64,000 nucleotides of DNA. It comes from Acestrorhynchus altus. Taxonomy: Eukaryota > Chordata > Actinopteri > Characiformes > Acestrorhynchidae. Shown here in pieces: positions 14,995-25,504 of this stretch (positions within the stretch are counted from its first letter, which is position 1; each line of letters starts with the position of its first letter). The stretch covers positions 38,125,424 to 38,189,423 of the forward strand of contig CM067504.1 of assembly GCA_034509495.1 (NCBI GenBank). Direction: 5' to 3'. The position numbers and the translations under genes are program-made. Below the pieces are notes generated by a model. It was not told the DNA's origin, searched no databases, and worked only from the letters and a program-made list of their open reading frames with translations.

Positions 14995-16695
14995 CAAATC
15001 AAATATGAGTTATATTGGCCAAAATAATAATTTTTTTAATACAATGCTTTCATATTATATAGCAGTAATTACAATATATAATTTTATAACATAGCAGTAT
15101 AATCACAAATTAGTGAAACACATTTATTGTCATCATAGTTATGTACAGTACAACCAAACTGTGCATATGCCATCTTAGAAAGCCAGGGTCAGAGCACAGG
15201 GTGCCCATATATTATTTCATAATATAACAATATAACCAGAATACATTTATCAATGCACAAATAGTTGCACCCAGAAGAAAGTGTGGCACTGCAGTCCTAC
15301 TGGGAAGGAAGATAAAGGTTACCAGGATTTATAAATGATTAAAGGTGTTCTCACTCATTCTGCAGATGGTGCGTTAGGGGTGGAGTGTTGACAGAGCGTC
15401 CAATAGCATCCCACACATTTTCTTTTCTTTATTTCATCTGAATTTTACCCTTCCAATTTGGAAGTGCCAATAACACAACCCTGTTAGGACTCTCGTCCTA
15501 TCACATACAATGCTTCTGACACTAGGCATGTGAAGACAAGTGCCCACAATCAGTCAAGCTCTTGAAACGGCAGCAGTATGTGGAGTATATGGAGTGTGTG
15601 TTCAGAAAAGTCTGGACCACTGGTTGCAGAACCTCATTAACATGACACGAGGCTGTCAAAGTGCCTGTAATGAACACATCTATCTGCTCCAGAGAGTCCT
15701 GTTCTACTGGCAGTGTGTGCATTTGCACATCTGTGTCAGCAATCAGTACAACCAAAACTAGGTAAAGATTTGTTCTGAGATCTTTATAAATCCCTTCCCG
15801 GATTCATATGCAACAACCTTCTTTCTGAAGGCCTCAGAGAGCACTTTGGATTCGGCCATGGTGATACCACTCAATTCAACAATCAAGAGTAAACCATACT
15901 AATGTCTGAGGTTTAAATAAGTTTAAAGTAAGTTTTAAATACGTTTAAATAATAACTCTAACAATGAATAGGTTTTTCAGAAGAAAATTGCATTTCTAAA
16001 AATGACATTTCACAGATTTTTTGAAAAATACTTTTCTTCAGTTTCATGTGTTTAGTTATGTCGACTCCATCTCTCAACATAAATAATATGAAAATCAAAT
16101 GTCCAGAAATTTAAAAACACAAAGGTTTTCTTGGGTTGTCCTAATTTTGTCACAGGACTCCATATTTATATTTGTTACATTTGAAGTGAAATATCTCCAT
16201 GCTGTTTTTTGGTGCACTGGTTACACTAGTACCCTGTTCACTGCAGTGTGTGTAGACAGCACTCCCACGCTAAGTGCTTTTTTGGTTGCCCTGCTGCACT
16301 AGGGGTCAGATCTTAAGACGGCAGGTCCGACTCACTAAAACGAACAGGCTTTTCTTTCACACTCAGCTCATGCACCGTCGCATATGACCCTTTTCTCCTT
16401 CAATGGTGTTGACGTAAACAGTCCTTCCAAACTTAAGGGCACGTTTAGACTTCGACCGAGAGGTCTTAAACAGATCCCAGCCGCATCGCCATACGCATCT
16501 CTGAGGCCAGGGAGGGCTCCCGAATTGAAGATTTTGTCTGCGGAGAGACTGCAGAGGGCAGAGGCAGAGAAAACAGTGTGCTAAGCAGAGAAAGACTGAA
16601 GCCTGACTGTAATTCTGATGAGTCAGGTTCAGCACAGGCTACATCACCAGGGCCTGACAACTTCAAATATAGATGAGTTTTAGTGTAGCAGGACT

Positions 16696-16731
<36 letters not shown>

Positions 16732-19700
16732 ACTCACACACACACACACTCACACACACACACACCAGGATAGAACAGTACGAACCAAATTGAGGCACAA
16801 AAAAAGATACACTGTAGTCCAAAAGTTTGTAGACACCTCCTTCTCCAGCATTCCTCCTGAAACCAAGTGTATTAAAAGCAAAGCTTTCTTAGCTGCATGA
16901 TGTTAAAACATCGCTGTGAGGACGTGATGGCATTCAGCCACAACAGCAATATTGAGGTCAGGTACTGATGTTGGATGAGTTTATCATGGATTGGAACACC
17001 ACTTCTATCCAAAGTACACTATCGGGACACTATACACTATAGTATTGAGATGCCTCCTCAGTCACTGGTTCTTCTGAAATCAAGGGTATTAAATAGTTCA
17101 TCCTGCTTTTGTTGGAGGAACTGTGTCTACTGTCCAGGAAAGGCTTTCTACCTCATATCAGAGCATTGCTGTGAGGATTTGATTATGTTCAGTAAAAAGG
17201 TCACCACCCCACCTCATCATCAAATCCTAAATTAATCCCTAAGTACTAGATGGAACACCGTTATTCCAGAGAACACAGCTGATAGAGTGACTAGTTGACA
17301 TTGAAGTGAGCACATGTTCTCAACCCTGGCACCCCAGCATATTTTAGACCTTTTCCTGCTCCCACTACACCTGATCAACTAACTTATCTCATTAACAATC
17401 CCTTCAGAGTTGCTGGGGTGTGTCAAAGCTAAAAGGTGCAGGGCAGGGGTGCCTCTAGGACCAGGCTCGAGAAACATTTTAGGTCACATTCCACATTAGG
17501 CATGGAGCCAAAAGGATGAAAATCATCTGCTCCAGAGAGTCCTATTGGCAATACTTTTCTAGATGGGCTACACAAGCTGAGTGTGCATTTGCACATCTGT
17601 GTCAGCAATGGGTGCAACTGAAAGTATCTGAATGCATTCATTACTGGACGTGGTGTCCACAGAAATTTGGACATATTGTGAGATTGTACAGTTCTACTGC
17701 TCCACAGACAAATGCTGGGTGGCTTAATAACCCTCTAACTAACAGCTGGCATTGGACATGGTGACCTAAGCATCATGTGCTGCTGCTCCAGAGTATCCCA
17801 TTCTATTGGTGCGGCTTATCTATAAGAGATTAGACAAGCTGGGTGAGGGCAACTGAACACCTGTATGAAGGGGCCACCAAATCATTGAGAAAAGTACACT
17901 TAAAAGCAGAATATGAAGCAACATGTGTTGCTGCTGAGGAGTAAAATGAGTTTGCATTCAGTGGAAGCAGTAATGATATTGTTGTGCCACAATCACTGGC
18001 AGTCACCGACAGATGCAGTCCCTGCTTCGTACTGTCTGAAAGTAAAGTGGAGCAGAAGAGTGAGAGGGAAAAGTGTCCTCCAGCTCTCTGCAGACTGACC
18101 CTGAGGTTTCTGCCTGATTCTGGAGCAGGAGATTGGCCAGTGGAGCAGAAAGATGCCGGTGCCACATTAATTAGGCTCTGTCCCGTTCTGGGCTCAATTC
18201 TGGTGCACTGACGACTCCCAAAGCTGACAGCCTGGCCGATCCGTTGACAGCAAGAGAGCTGCGTTCAATCCATATCACGTTGCAATTTAATAGAACAATA
18301 AACCACATACGCACTGAAGAAGATGTTTAGAGAGCGTTGATTCAAGATTCATCTTCCTTTCGTGCCTTCTACAAAAACCATGCTTGCAGTTACGGAGTTA
18401 GATGGAGTCTGGTGTTCATACACTGAGATAACATAACATTATGACCACCTACTTGTTTCTTCATTCACTGTCCATTTTATCAGCTCCACTGACCATATAA
18501 TATCACTTTGAAGTTCTATAATCACACACTGTAGCCCTTCTGTATCCCCACATACGTTGTTAGCCTCCTTTCACACTGATCTTCAGTGGTCAGGACCCAC
18601 CAGAACCACCACAGAGCAGTGGCATGTTAGTGTGTATAGCAATGGTATGAGTGGATCAGACACAGCAGTGCTGCTGGAGTTTTTAAACTCCTCAGTGTCA
18701 CTGCTGGACTAGCACTGTGAGCACTGATGAAGGCTTGAAGCCATGAAAGTTGGAAGAGAAGAAGGGGCTGGGGAGGTGGTGAGGTGTGAATGTGGTCCTT
18801 CTATCAAAGTTTAGTCGTTTCATATCTCCATATTATCATTATGATGGAGGTAGTTGGAGACAACCACACCCTGCTTAACAGTTTTACAAGTATATATATT
18901 TTTTCTAATTTTTCGTCATTTATTACGTAATGATTTAGAGGGATTTGTGATCTTTAATATGCACTTTCGTTTCGCTCTGTCATGGTAACACAGTGTGTCC
19001 CAATGACAGTGCCTCTGAGACTGTTTCTGTACTCATTCAGAAAGCAGGAAGGTCAGGAAGAAGGAGAGGAACTCAGGAGAGTTCTTGTTGACAGCTGCTG
19101 TGAGGGAAACGTGACCCTGAGTTTGGCAGTGGAGCTTCTTTGCTGTCCTGGAAGGGGACCTGGGGCCGAAAGAGTATGATCTATGACGATCTACGAGACG
19201 GTGAGCTGTCTAACTGACGTGCATGAAACCTCTCCTCAAATGGCCCGTGCACGACTGTTCGTAAAGTTGAATACAGGCCCGAAAACCCTTTTTCCAAACA
19301 TTCATTTCTTCTCTTTAAGACATTTAAGACACTAAGATTCTGTGATGCGCAAGGACTGGTCGTGTGTTTAACTGGACCCTTATCGTAAAGCACCACCCAA
19401 TAGTTTTCTGTATTGAAGACCAACCATAGATCCCTTTGATTTTAATATAACAAATTGGAAGACAAGCATTTTATCCATTTGATCTGTTGATTTACATATA
19501 ATTTGCATAAAGCTTTAATTGCATTGATGAAATATCCTGTAGGCAACGTCCTGTGAGGACTAATGAAGGACTAGAGGATGACCAACACTAACTGTACAGA
19601 GATAGATGAGGATGACCAACACTAAGTGTACAGAGATAGATGAGGATGACCAACACTAACTGTACAGAGATAGATGAGGATGACCAACACTAACTGTGCA

Positions 19701-22700
19701 GAGATAGCTTCTGTCTCTGACTTTACGTCTACAAGATGGACCATGTACCATCTACCTAGGGCTTTTACCTATTTTGCTAGATGTCCCACGCCCCAAGGAC
19801 TGAAGACAAAAGGGGGGGAGGGGGGGACTCTGATGTTGTCAGGGCTGGAGTTCGAGACAGCTTCTAGGAAAGTAGGTGAAATCCAGATCCCCCCTCCCCA
19901 TGGACGAGGTATGAAGAATGAGTAAATGGGAGGTGATGGGGAGGTGAAGGGTATGATGTGATGGTGTGGTGGAAGTGGTGGGTTATATAGGTGGAGTGGG
20001 AAGAGATTGGGCCATGGACCATCTCTCAAAATTAGCTGAAATAAAACGCCACTTTTGGATTCTTGAACCTCAACTCTGATTCTACTGGGTTTCCTGTTAT
20101 GGATAAATATTTGAGGTGCATTCGGTGTGTGAATGAGGGTAAAACTGTAGGCATCTGTGTGTGTTTCTGTTTCATAACATCTCACCAGAACTCAGGGAAT
20201 CCATGCAGAAAGAGCATAAGTGGCTTGCCCCTCTCGCCCGCAGCTACATAATGAAATCTGAGTCCGGACTCCTGCAACCACCAAGAAAAAAACAAAAAAG
20301 CACAGTTATTCCCAGTGATAGTAGTGAGTATGACACTGGCTATCCAGCATCCATTTACCAAAGGGGCAATTACTGTCTCTCTTGATATAAAGTTTCTCCT
20401 CACCGGGCTGCTTGTTTTATAGCACTATTACAGTAACCAGTGATGCAGTCCTGTATACAAGCAATATCAAAGTCACATGCTTTATTGACATTTATGGGAC
20501 ATTTTACAGTATCTTCATGGATTATACAGTGAAAGATCAAACAGTTCCACAGTTTCAGAGCTTTCTTAATGAGCAAAGTTTTAAAAAACAAGGCGACTCA
20601 GCAAGTCTGCTCTGGAATAGCATGGATATAGATTCTAATAAGAACAGACTGGTGCAGACGTTTGCACCCTCCATCAATCAGGACATAAATGACTAGGACT
20701 GTTTTTTCCATTTAACTCGTGCACGTGAATGCACTGCAAAGGCTACTACTGCTACGACAAACAGCTTGAGCTAGAATACAAATATATACCATGAGCAAAT
20801 GTATTATCGTGAAAGGAGTGTACAAAATGTTATATACAAGCATGTAAAAGGTTGGGCACCCCTGTGAAAATATGTGTTACTGTGATGTTCCTTTAAAAGC
20901 AGACCAATGTGGATTTTAGGTGTGTTTTAGAACATCGTCCTGCAGTACAACCGTTCTCTTTTATTCACTGACCATGTCAGCCAGTCATATGTTCCCTGTG
21001 CCACTGGCTGCAACACAATCTACAGTTGTTCAGGCTTGTTCAGGCTTGTTTAGACTGTGTTTTGTGGTGAGGACCCAGCAAAGGTTGTATTCTGATGAAA
21101 TCCATTTCATCCATGAAGATCATCTTTGTCGAAGAAGGTCATCTTTCTGCACCACCACTCCAGTGTCTGCTTAATTTTGCTGAAGGTCTTTTGCTATTTT
21201 GACTTTCCAGCAGTCCAGTTTAATCCAGTTCTCTCACGGTTTCCATGGGCTTGCAGACCTCAACTTGACCTCCATTATTCCCATCAGCTGCCTTTTCTTA
21301 ATTACATAACTGACATAACCAATTATATGTCAATTATTTTAATTTTTAGAGTGCCAGACGGCTGCTTGAAGAGCCCTTGGCTGCTGATTGTTGGGAGAAG
21401 ATTGGAAAGTCAAAGAATTTATAAAGCTCTGACATTTGAATCGCCTGGCCTTTCCTGATGATGGCTGTTAATAAGTCATAGTCATGAGAAGGAAAATAAG
21501 GTTTAAGACCATAAACATTATGAGAGCTCAAACTCACGTGTGTGTGGGGCTCTTTTGCTTTCTTTCATTTTAAATTTGTGCAAAACACAATGACACACTG
21601 ATACTGCGTAAAGTGAAGTCAAATCAAAACCATGTATCTGCAAAAACCTCTGACTTTAAAGGAACCGTTTCTCTTGATCCATTTGCACAGTGTGAGAATC
21701 AGTCACTTTCCTCAAACAATACACAAACACTAGTGCATCTCAGAGAATTAGAATATTGTGTTTATAGAAAAGTTAGGCTCAGACTGCATATTCGTCACAC
21801 GTAAAGTGTCATATTCCATACCTTCTTTTTTTTTATTTTTAATGAACTCGGAAATCCAGAATCTCACATTATTACATTACTTAAATTCAGGTTTCACTGC
21901 ATTACAAATTAGTATCAAAATTATAGGAAAATCTTGAAAATCACTTAAATGTAATATTAAAATGTAATGATATAATAATAATTTAAAATACATGACAGAA
22001 TGAAATTATGGGGAAAAAAAAAATCACAATACACTAATAAACGGACCTGACCAACAAGTGTAAGCATGACCAAACCTGATATAAAACATAGGTTTGAAAA
22101 TGCTGTTGATGCTGAGCAAGAAAAAAAATACTAATTTATTAATTACGTTAGTAATTAGTAACAAAATTACACATGAACTCATTTACAGCAGACGATGAAA
22201 GACAGATAAAGTGGAAATGAGTGATAAAAGGCATTTTTATGATCTGCTCCGACAGGGCCCACCAGGGTCTGGGGTTGGTGGGCCGACATTGGCTCTCTAT
22301 GGGGTGAAGTGAGTGTAGAGAGCCTTTGAAGGGTCTAAAGAACCTTCACTTGATGTGATGGATGTTTGTAATATCCTTCATATTTACACCCCAGTCTCTA
22401 TTGTGTACTTTTCGGTTCTTTATGATTCTTTGTGTTTGAGGGGAACCATTTCGGCCCCCTTTATCGTTCACAGTGCAATGAAAGTGTAGAAGTAAAGCCC
22501 AAAGATCTGGAGGATGCGTTTCTCTATGCTCTTACACGTTTACTGAAAGTAGCCTCATGTGCAACACGTTACCTGTGCGGCTGCGCGTGCACACTGCAGG
22601 TAACGGTGCGCAGAGGTGTGCGTGTGCAAGCCTACAGCTGAGAGGGTTCGAATGCACACATGCATCCTATTCTCCACGCAATGCGTGCACGCGCGCGCGC

Positions 22701-22984
22701 ATGTCTGTCTGCCAGCCTTCCTGCCTGCCTGCCTGCCTTACCTTGATCCTGACGTAGCAGTGCGTTCCCAAGGACGTGTCGTTCAGACATGAAGGTGGCG
22801 TCTCGCGCACGGACCACTGGAAGGTGGTGGAGGGTCTCAGCAGTATGTTCCACCACAGTCGGAGCAGTGCGGTGGTCGTGCACAGGGCGCAGTAGCCGTA
22901 GACCAGAGCCCAGTAGCCCAGCAACCTGAGCTTGAGCGCGAGCCAGACAGAGAGCAGCAGCAAGTTGTGCAGCAGCCTCGCCAT
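4049..22984 (-). CDS. ephx4: ephx4, epoxide hydrolase 4 (seven coding exons, whole gene span)
   Basis: Alpha/beta-hydrolase of the epoxide hydrolase family. Joined exons (22984-22742, 20271-20186, 14469-14312, 8931-8803, 8079-7994, 6129-5981, 4289-4049) give 363 residues, against about 362 in human EPHX4. A hydrophobic N-terminal stretch (about residues 4-45) should anchor it in a membrane. The HGFP oxyanion motif is at 104-107, the nucleophile Asp173 is in GHDWGG, the acid is probably Asp305 in WGERDAF, the base is His334 in SGASHW, and a lid Tyr is near 278. Six exons match the family closely and have good GT-AG sites with compatible phases. Exon 5 does not: its best family match is split over two frames, so the gene could be damaged here or the sequence could contain indel errors. 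EPHX4 substrates are poorly known. The neighbour brdt supports orthology, as EPHX4 and BRDT are adjacent in human. Residue numbers after about 205 depend on the exon 5 model. Confidence 0.9.
4645..5445. mobile_element. MITE-like element with imperfect terminal inverted repeats
   Basis: The left end ACTTAAAAATAAAGGTTCTTT and the right end (inverted) CATTGTTAAAAATCAAGGCTCC pair imperfectly. The interior is AT-rich and non-coding. A hAT-like fragment (CACCTGTTAATTATCAGGTG region, about 4975-5050) may be nested inside. Related ends occur near 22.3-22.5 kb and 44.0-44.1 kb. Confidence 0.5.
5981..6129 (-). CDS. ephx4: ephx4 coding exon 6 (cap domain)
   Basis: A 149-nt exon encoding ALKSLFTSRSTGIGRKGRWL and then TTEELEAYLYALSQPGALTA and ALNYFRNVF. 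This is part of the cap domain and includes a Tyr in NYFRN that matches the conserved lid tyrosine of the family. The acceptor is CTGCAG and the donor is TTCAG|GTGAGC at phase 2. Confidence 0.95.
7919..7983. repeat. (GA)n microsatellite, 11 bp from the ephx4 exon 5 donor
   Basis: Pure (GA)n, which is (CT)n on the transcribed sense strand. It starts about 10 nt into intron 5. Confidence 0.97.
7994..8079 (-). CDS. ephx4: ephx4 coding exon 5, anomalous frame
   Basis: The donor AAG|GTGGGC after SINDFK is clear and at phase 0. The acceptor is not. Using TGTAG| at 8080-8082 gives an 86-nt exon that keeps the frame open. The better-looking TTGCCCAG| at 8091-8093 gives 97 nt and a quick stop. Family-like residues HPSQMLKCSYFFF lie in one frame (8078-8040) and PELILSINDFK in another (8026-7994). 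The human exon is longer by 18 nt (against the 86-nt model). The stretch normally carries a lid tyrosine. It may be an assembly indel, a diverged exon or early decay. Confidence 0.55.
8107..8367. repeat. (AGAGA)n purine array upstream of ephx4 exon 5
   Basis: About 260 bp of pentamer-based AGAGA/AGAAG repeats with two GATGCATAG interruptions. On the sense strand this is a polypyrimidine tract just before the exon 5 acceptor. Confidence 0.97.
8803..8931 (-). CDS. ephx4: ephx4 coding exon 4 (nucleophile elbow)
   Basis: A 129-nt exon encoding YNRCFLVGHDWGGIIAWLFA and then IHYPEMVMKLVVLNSPHPCVFA. The Asp of GHDWGG is the expected catalytic nucleophile. The acceptor is CTCCAG and the donor is GCCG|GTAAGC. 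It starts and ends at phase 1. Confidence 0.95.
9739..9773. repeat. (AT)n microsatellite
   Basis: Pure AT run in ephx4 intron 3. Confidence 0.97.
10605..10750 (+). mobile_element. Fragment of the same dispersed repeat as 18.4 kb
   Basis: Holds CATCAGCTCCTCTGATCAAAC, AGCACTTTGTAGTTCTAAAA and CATAATGTTAGGG, similar in order to the 18.4-kb and 23.2-kb copies. It is followed directly by an (ATAG)n array. Confidence 0.5.
10767..10827. repeat. (ATAG)n microsatellite
   Basis: Fifteen or so tetramers. Confidence 0.97.
10957..11041. repeat. (CA)n microsatellite
   Basis: About 85 bp of pure dinucleotide repeat. Confidence 0.97.
11269..11394. repeat. Compound (AC)n / (AT)n microsatellite
   Basis: An AC run to about 11314, a TATG-rich bridge, then an AT run from 11343. 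Confidence 0.95.
11545..11700. mobile_element. hAT-like MITE fragment
   Basis: CAGACACACCTGATTCAGCT, then GCTAATTATAAAGCCCTTCA, matches the core of hAT-type MITEs elsewhere in the window. The ends are unclear. Confidence 0.4.
13290..13870 (+). mobile_element. Tc1/mariner-like transposase remnant
   Basis: Frames give FQQDYVPKHTAKMTKKWLKD, then WPSQGPYLNLIEHLWRYLK. These match the second and third acidic regions (D..PKHTA; WPSQSPDLNPIEHLW) of Tc1 transposases, with stops and substituted catalytic residues. Inactive. It lies just before ephx4 exon 3 in intron 2/3 DNA. Confidence 0.85.
14312..14469 (-). CDS. ephx4: ephx4 coding exon 3
   Basis: A 158-nt exon. It encodes FSWRHQLREFKSEFRVVAVD followed by MRGYGESDLPPS and the DYLVTDVKDIVEYLG segment, the beta-strand and helix leading to the nucleophile elbow. 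The acceptor is CCTTAG and the donor is CTGG|GTGAGC at phase 1. Confidence 0.94.
14902..14992. repeat. (GT)n microsatellite
   Basis: About 90 bp with one GC interruption. Confidence 0.97.
15490..15760 (-). mobile_element. Tc1-like transposon fragment (family also at 29 kb)
   Basis: The minus strand shares similarity with the transposase core at 29.4-29.7 kb (TASCHVNEVLQPVVQTFLNT against TAQRYVNDVLKPVVLPFLNA). A short broken copy in ephx4 intron 2. Confidence 0.65.
15765..16150 (-). mobile_element. Tc1-like transposon 5' end fragment
   Basis: The minus strand reads MAESKVLSEAFRKKVVAYES and GKGFIKISEQ, the N-terminal helix-turn-helix start of a Tc1-type transposase. AT-rich terminal sequence up to about 16150 resembles the terminus at 25.5-25.7 kb. 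Confidence 0.65.
16699..16765. repeat. (CA)n microsatellite, interrupted
   Basis: CA repeats broken by TACACT and ACTC. Confidence 0.95.
16811..17690 (+). mobile_element. Non-autonomous mariner-like element, rearranged and interrupted
   Basis: The start (GTAGTCCAAAAGTTTGTAGA) and end (GTCCACAGAAATTTGGACAT) are inverted relatives, typical of a fish MITE family. Internal phrases (TTCTTCTGAAATCAAGGGTA; CTGCTCCAGAGAGTCCTATT) recur at 24.8-25.1 kb and 58.8-60.0 kb. A second start-like sequence near 17010 suggests nesting, and a hAT-like MITE sits at 17313-17478. Confidence 0.65.
17313..17478. mobile_element. hAT-like MITE nested in mariner-like element
   Basis: It begins TTCTCAACCCTGGCACCCC and ends GGTGCCTCTAGGACCAGG then CTCGAGAAA, the same inverted ends as the copies at 44.2 kb and 49.4 kb. 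It lies between two halves of the surrounding element. Confidence 0.65.
18430..18795 (+). mobile_element. Dispersed repeat, member of a multi-copy family
   Basis: Contains TCCATTTTATCAGCTCCACT, GATCAGACACAGCAGTGCTG and CTGGAGTTTTTAAACTCCTC. The same phrases recur at 10.6-10.75 kb and twice at 23.2-23.75 kb. It has no coding capacity and its class is unknown to me. Confidence 0.6.
19577..19707. repeat. 34-bp tandem repeat, almost four copies
   Basis: Head-to-tail copies starting GATGACCAACACTAACTG at 19577, 19611, 19645 and 19679, differing by one or two bases. Confidence 0.95.
20186..20271 (-). CDS. ephx4: ephx4 coding exon 2
   Basis: An 86-nt exon encoding ESGLRFHYVAAGERGKPLML and then FLHGFPEFW, which carries the HGFP oxyanion-hole motif (residues 104-107). 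The acceptor is TTGCAG and the donor is TCTG|GTGAGA at phase 2. Nearly identical to the mammalian exon. Confidence 0.95.
20845..21260 (+). mobile_element. Tc1/mariner-like non-autonomous fragment
   Basis: It starts AAAGGTTGGGCACCCCTGTG, a terminus typical of a fish Tc1/mariner family. Degraded internal sequence (GAAGATCATCTTTGTCGAAG and similar) follows. No intact frame. Confidence 0.5.
21725..22060 (+). mobile_element. Tc1-like terminus fragment
   Basis: The TAGTGCATCTCAGAGAATTA phrase is typical of a Tc1-like end. AT-rich remnant sequence follows. No second end was found. Confidence 0.4.
22742..22984 (-). CDS. ephx4: ephx4 coding exon 1
   Basis: The start codon is at 22984-22982, giving 81 residues that begin MARLLHNLLLL and end in LGTHCYVRIK, the same end as human exon 1. 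The N-terminal 45 residues are rich in Leu and Trp and form the membrane anchor. The donor is AAG|GTAAGG at phase 0. The start of intron 1 holds alternating CG/CA and a CCTG array. Confidence 0.93.
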
Positions 22985-23153
22985 CTTTACATTACTGCGC
23001 GAGCGGTGCTGATGCTGCGCCTGAGTGATGCTATTGATCCTCCTGCAGCGCGTGCGGTGATGGATGCAGAGCCTACATGGTAGTGATGCTGCTCTGACGG
23101 AGGCTCTGCTCTACTCTCCTGTGTGTGTGTTGGGAGGATCCCTGTGTGTGCGT

Positions 23154-23188
<35 letters not shown>

Positions 23189-23210
23189 CAGCTTAGGCGA
23201 GGCTCAATGC
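22985..23210 (-). promoter_or_regulatory. ephx4: Putative ephx4 promoter / 5' leader
   Basis: GC- and CpG-richer DNA directly upstream of the ephx4 start codon, with a (GT)n tract at about 23151-23188. No clear TATA box was seen. Called only from position and composition. Confidence 0.4.
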
Positions 23211-23234
23211 AGGACACCGGGATGGCAGAGATAT

Positions 23235-23760
23235 AAAAAGTACACTCCAATGTCCACTTTGTAGTTTTACAATTACACACTGTGGTCCTCTCACCCTGAT
23301 CTGACCACCACTGAGCAGGTATGATGTGGGTGGTGGGTCATTCTCAGCACCGCAGTCACACTGACAGTGTTGCGCTGGTACGAGTGGATCAGATACAGCA
23401 GTGCTGCTGGAGTTTTTAAGCACAGAGTCCAATCTTTCACTCTATTGGGTGCTCCTGCCCAGTTGGTCCACCTTGAAACTGCATCGATGAATTCATGCTT
23501 GTATACTTTTCTATCTTGACAAAACATAATGACCATTGTTTCAACAATCACTGTCCGTTTTTATCATCTCTGCTTGCCATATGGCACTGTGTTGTTCTAT
23601 CACTAGACTGTTGTCCATTTGTTCCTCACAGGACCACCACAGAGCTGGTATTATGTGGGTGGTGGGTCATTCTCAGTGACATTGACCTGGTGTTACTGTG
23701 TGTTGCACTGAGATGAGGAGATCAGACAAAGCAGTGCTGCTGTCTGTTTAAAGAATTGGT
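23235..23760 (+). mobile_element. Two partial copies of the 18.4-kb dispersed repeat
   Basis: Copy one (about 23235-23440) and copy two (about 23525-23760) both contain the GGTGGGTCATTCTCAG and GCAGTGCTGCTG phrases in the same order. The tandem arrangement suggests duplication or preferred insertion. Confidence 0.6.
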
Positions 23761-24830
23761 TTTAAGAATCAAACCTGAAAAATGTGTAAATAAAGTGCAA
23801 TTGAATGCAATTCTATATCAGCCTTCCACATGCTGCCCTTTTCCTATAATGAATATAAAATTCTTTCATTGATATATAAAGTGTAACATAGGCTCGTTGT
23901 AGAATACGTCTCCTATTATGACCCATCACATTTGTCGTCACTCGGATTACAGTGAGCTGGCTTCCTACTAGTTCCCTGAATTCAGAAGGCTTCAGCAGGC
24001 TTCCTTACACAGCCCCCCAACTCTGAAATAACCTTCCAGATAATGTTTGGAGCCCAGACACAATCACGACTTTTAAGGCTAGAAAACAATTGTTCAGTGT
24101 AGGTTTGGTCATTAATATCCACCTTGAGATAAAGGCTGCAGATCCAGGTCTTGATGGACATAGGGAATTATGACATATTGGGACGTTGGTACTGTTGCCT
24201 TGCCGCTTGCATGCAATCACTCAGATTTGTGGACGGTGAAGTGGATGGATGCCAATGTGTCAGGGTGCTACCAGGCTGGTGTTACCTTCTAAAAGGTTTT
24301 CTCCTTTTAGTTAGGCTGGTCAGATTTGCCAGAGACCCTCACTACACTCTGGTAACGTTCAGATTCTCTGTGAATCATGAATCACAACAAATGCTATCTC
24401 TCTACCTCTGCTGAATTAATGAGTGCCTACTGATCCAAACAGACACAGATGGAAGGCTAACCTCATACTCCCCTGCCACCCCTTCTGAAGCTGACCTCAG
24501 GCTTCCCTGCCACCTCTCCAGACCAGCTGTCCACCTTCCTGCTACTGGACTTGGATTAGTTGCCCACCTGCCATAACCAAATATGTAAATATTTACATGG
24601 GCCCTAATTATCTGCTACGATTACTATTATGACCTCCATCAAACCATTGCTTTACTTTAGTACACCTGAGCATAACAGCACACATGTGATGGTGCAGTGT
24701 CCCCTCATCAATAATAAATAAGTAGCTTGAGAAGAAGTGGAGGGGTCCCCCCTCTTGTGGGTCTAGTTGTTTCTGAGGTTTCTTCCTCCAGCTCTGGTCC
24801 TTCAATGCATCATTAGGGTTCTAGTTTTAC
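23760..24830. other. Intergenic stretch between ephx4 and brdt, no gene seen
   Basis: Only short frames. Sequence such as TTTGGAGCCCAGACACAATC and the pyrimidine-rich part at 24470-24790 looks like old repeat debris, but no family was recognised with confidence. Confidence 0.5.
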
Positions 24831-24834
24831 ATGT

Positions 24835-25105
24835 ACAACGATTGGATTGCATTCAGTGAGGTCAGGATGTTAGAACTAATTCCAACAGAATTGGATGGAG
24901 CACCTTCATTCCGGAGAACACACTTCCATTACTCAGTGCTGGGGGCTTTATACCCCTTTAGCCTATGGCTGGCATTAATCATGGTACCAATCGGTTCATG
25001 CTTATCTGCTCCAGAGATTCCTATTCTATTGGCAGTACTTCACTACACAAAAACAGTTCACTCTAGACAAGCTGTGTGTGTATTAGTAATGGGTCGACAG
25101 AATCC
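24835..25105 (+). mobile_element. Fragment of the mariner-like MITE family
   Basis: GAATTGGATGGAGCACCTTC and CTGCTCCAGAGATTCCTATT, then GACAAGCTGTGTGTGT, match internal parts of the 16.8-kb copy. The ends are missing. Confidence 0.6.
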
Positions 25106-25336
25106 GTTAACGTAGTAGCTCCCTTACTCCTTAGAATGTGCACTACGGCATCTGCACACTGGAGCGCTGTGTGTCCAGTTGGAGGCCATCTGGGAATCAA
25201 GCAGAATTGTGATTTCTAGTGTCCTTCTGCTAATAATGCAGATCTATCACCCAAGTTCCCCTGCAGCACTAATCTAATTGCACGAGGCAGGATGTGGTGG
25301 TGCTGACCTGGAAAAGGACTGCACAGAGAGGTTTAT

Positions 25337-25337
<1 letters not shown>

Positions 25338-25364
<27 letters not shown>
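25338..25364. repeat. (CA)n microsatellite
   Basis: Short CA run. Confidence 0.95.
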
Positions 25365-25368
<4 letters not shown>

Positions 25369-25504
25369 TACAGGCTATTTTTATGGTATAGACGTCCCAC
25401 AGGATCTGAACTTTGAAATAAACAAATGAGTGTAGAATGAATCATTTTGCTGGCAGCATGTTACTGCTTAAATCTGGTCATGAATCAGCTGCAACAATAT
25501 GAAT

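Noticed and set aside
16384..16635. Overlapping frames on both strands in a GC-balanced stretch
   Set aside because: No family match, no splice context with a known gene, and located inside ephx4 intron 2.
19577..19707. Possible CRISPR array (34-bp repeats)
   Set aside because: Units are contiguous with no unique spacers, and the DNA is vertebrate.
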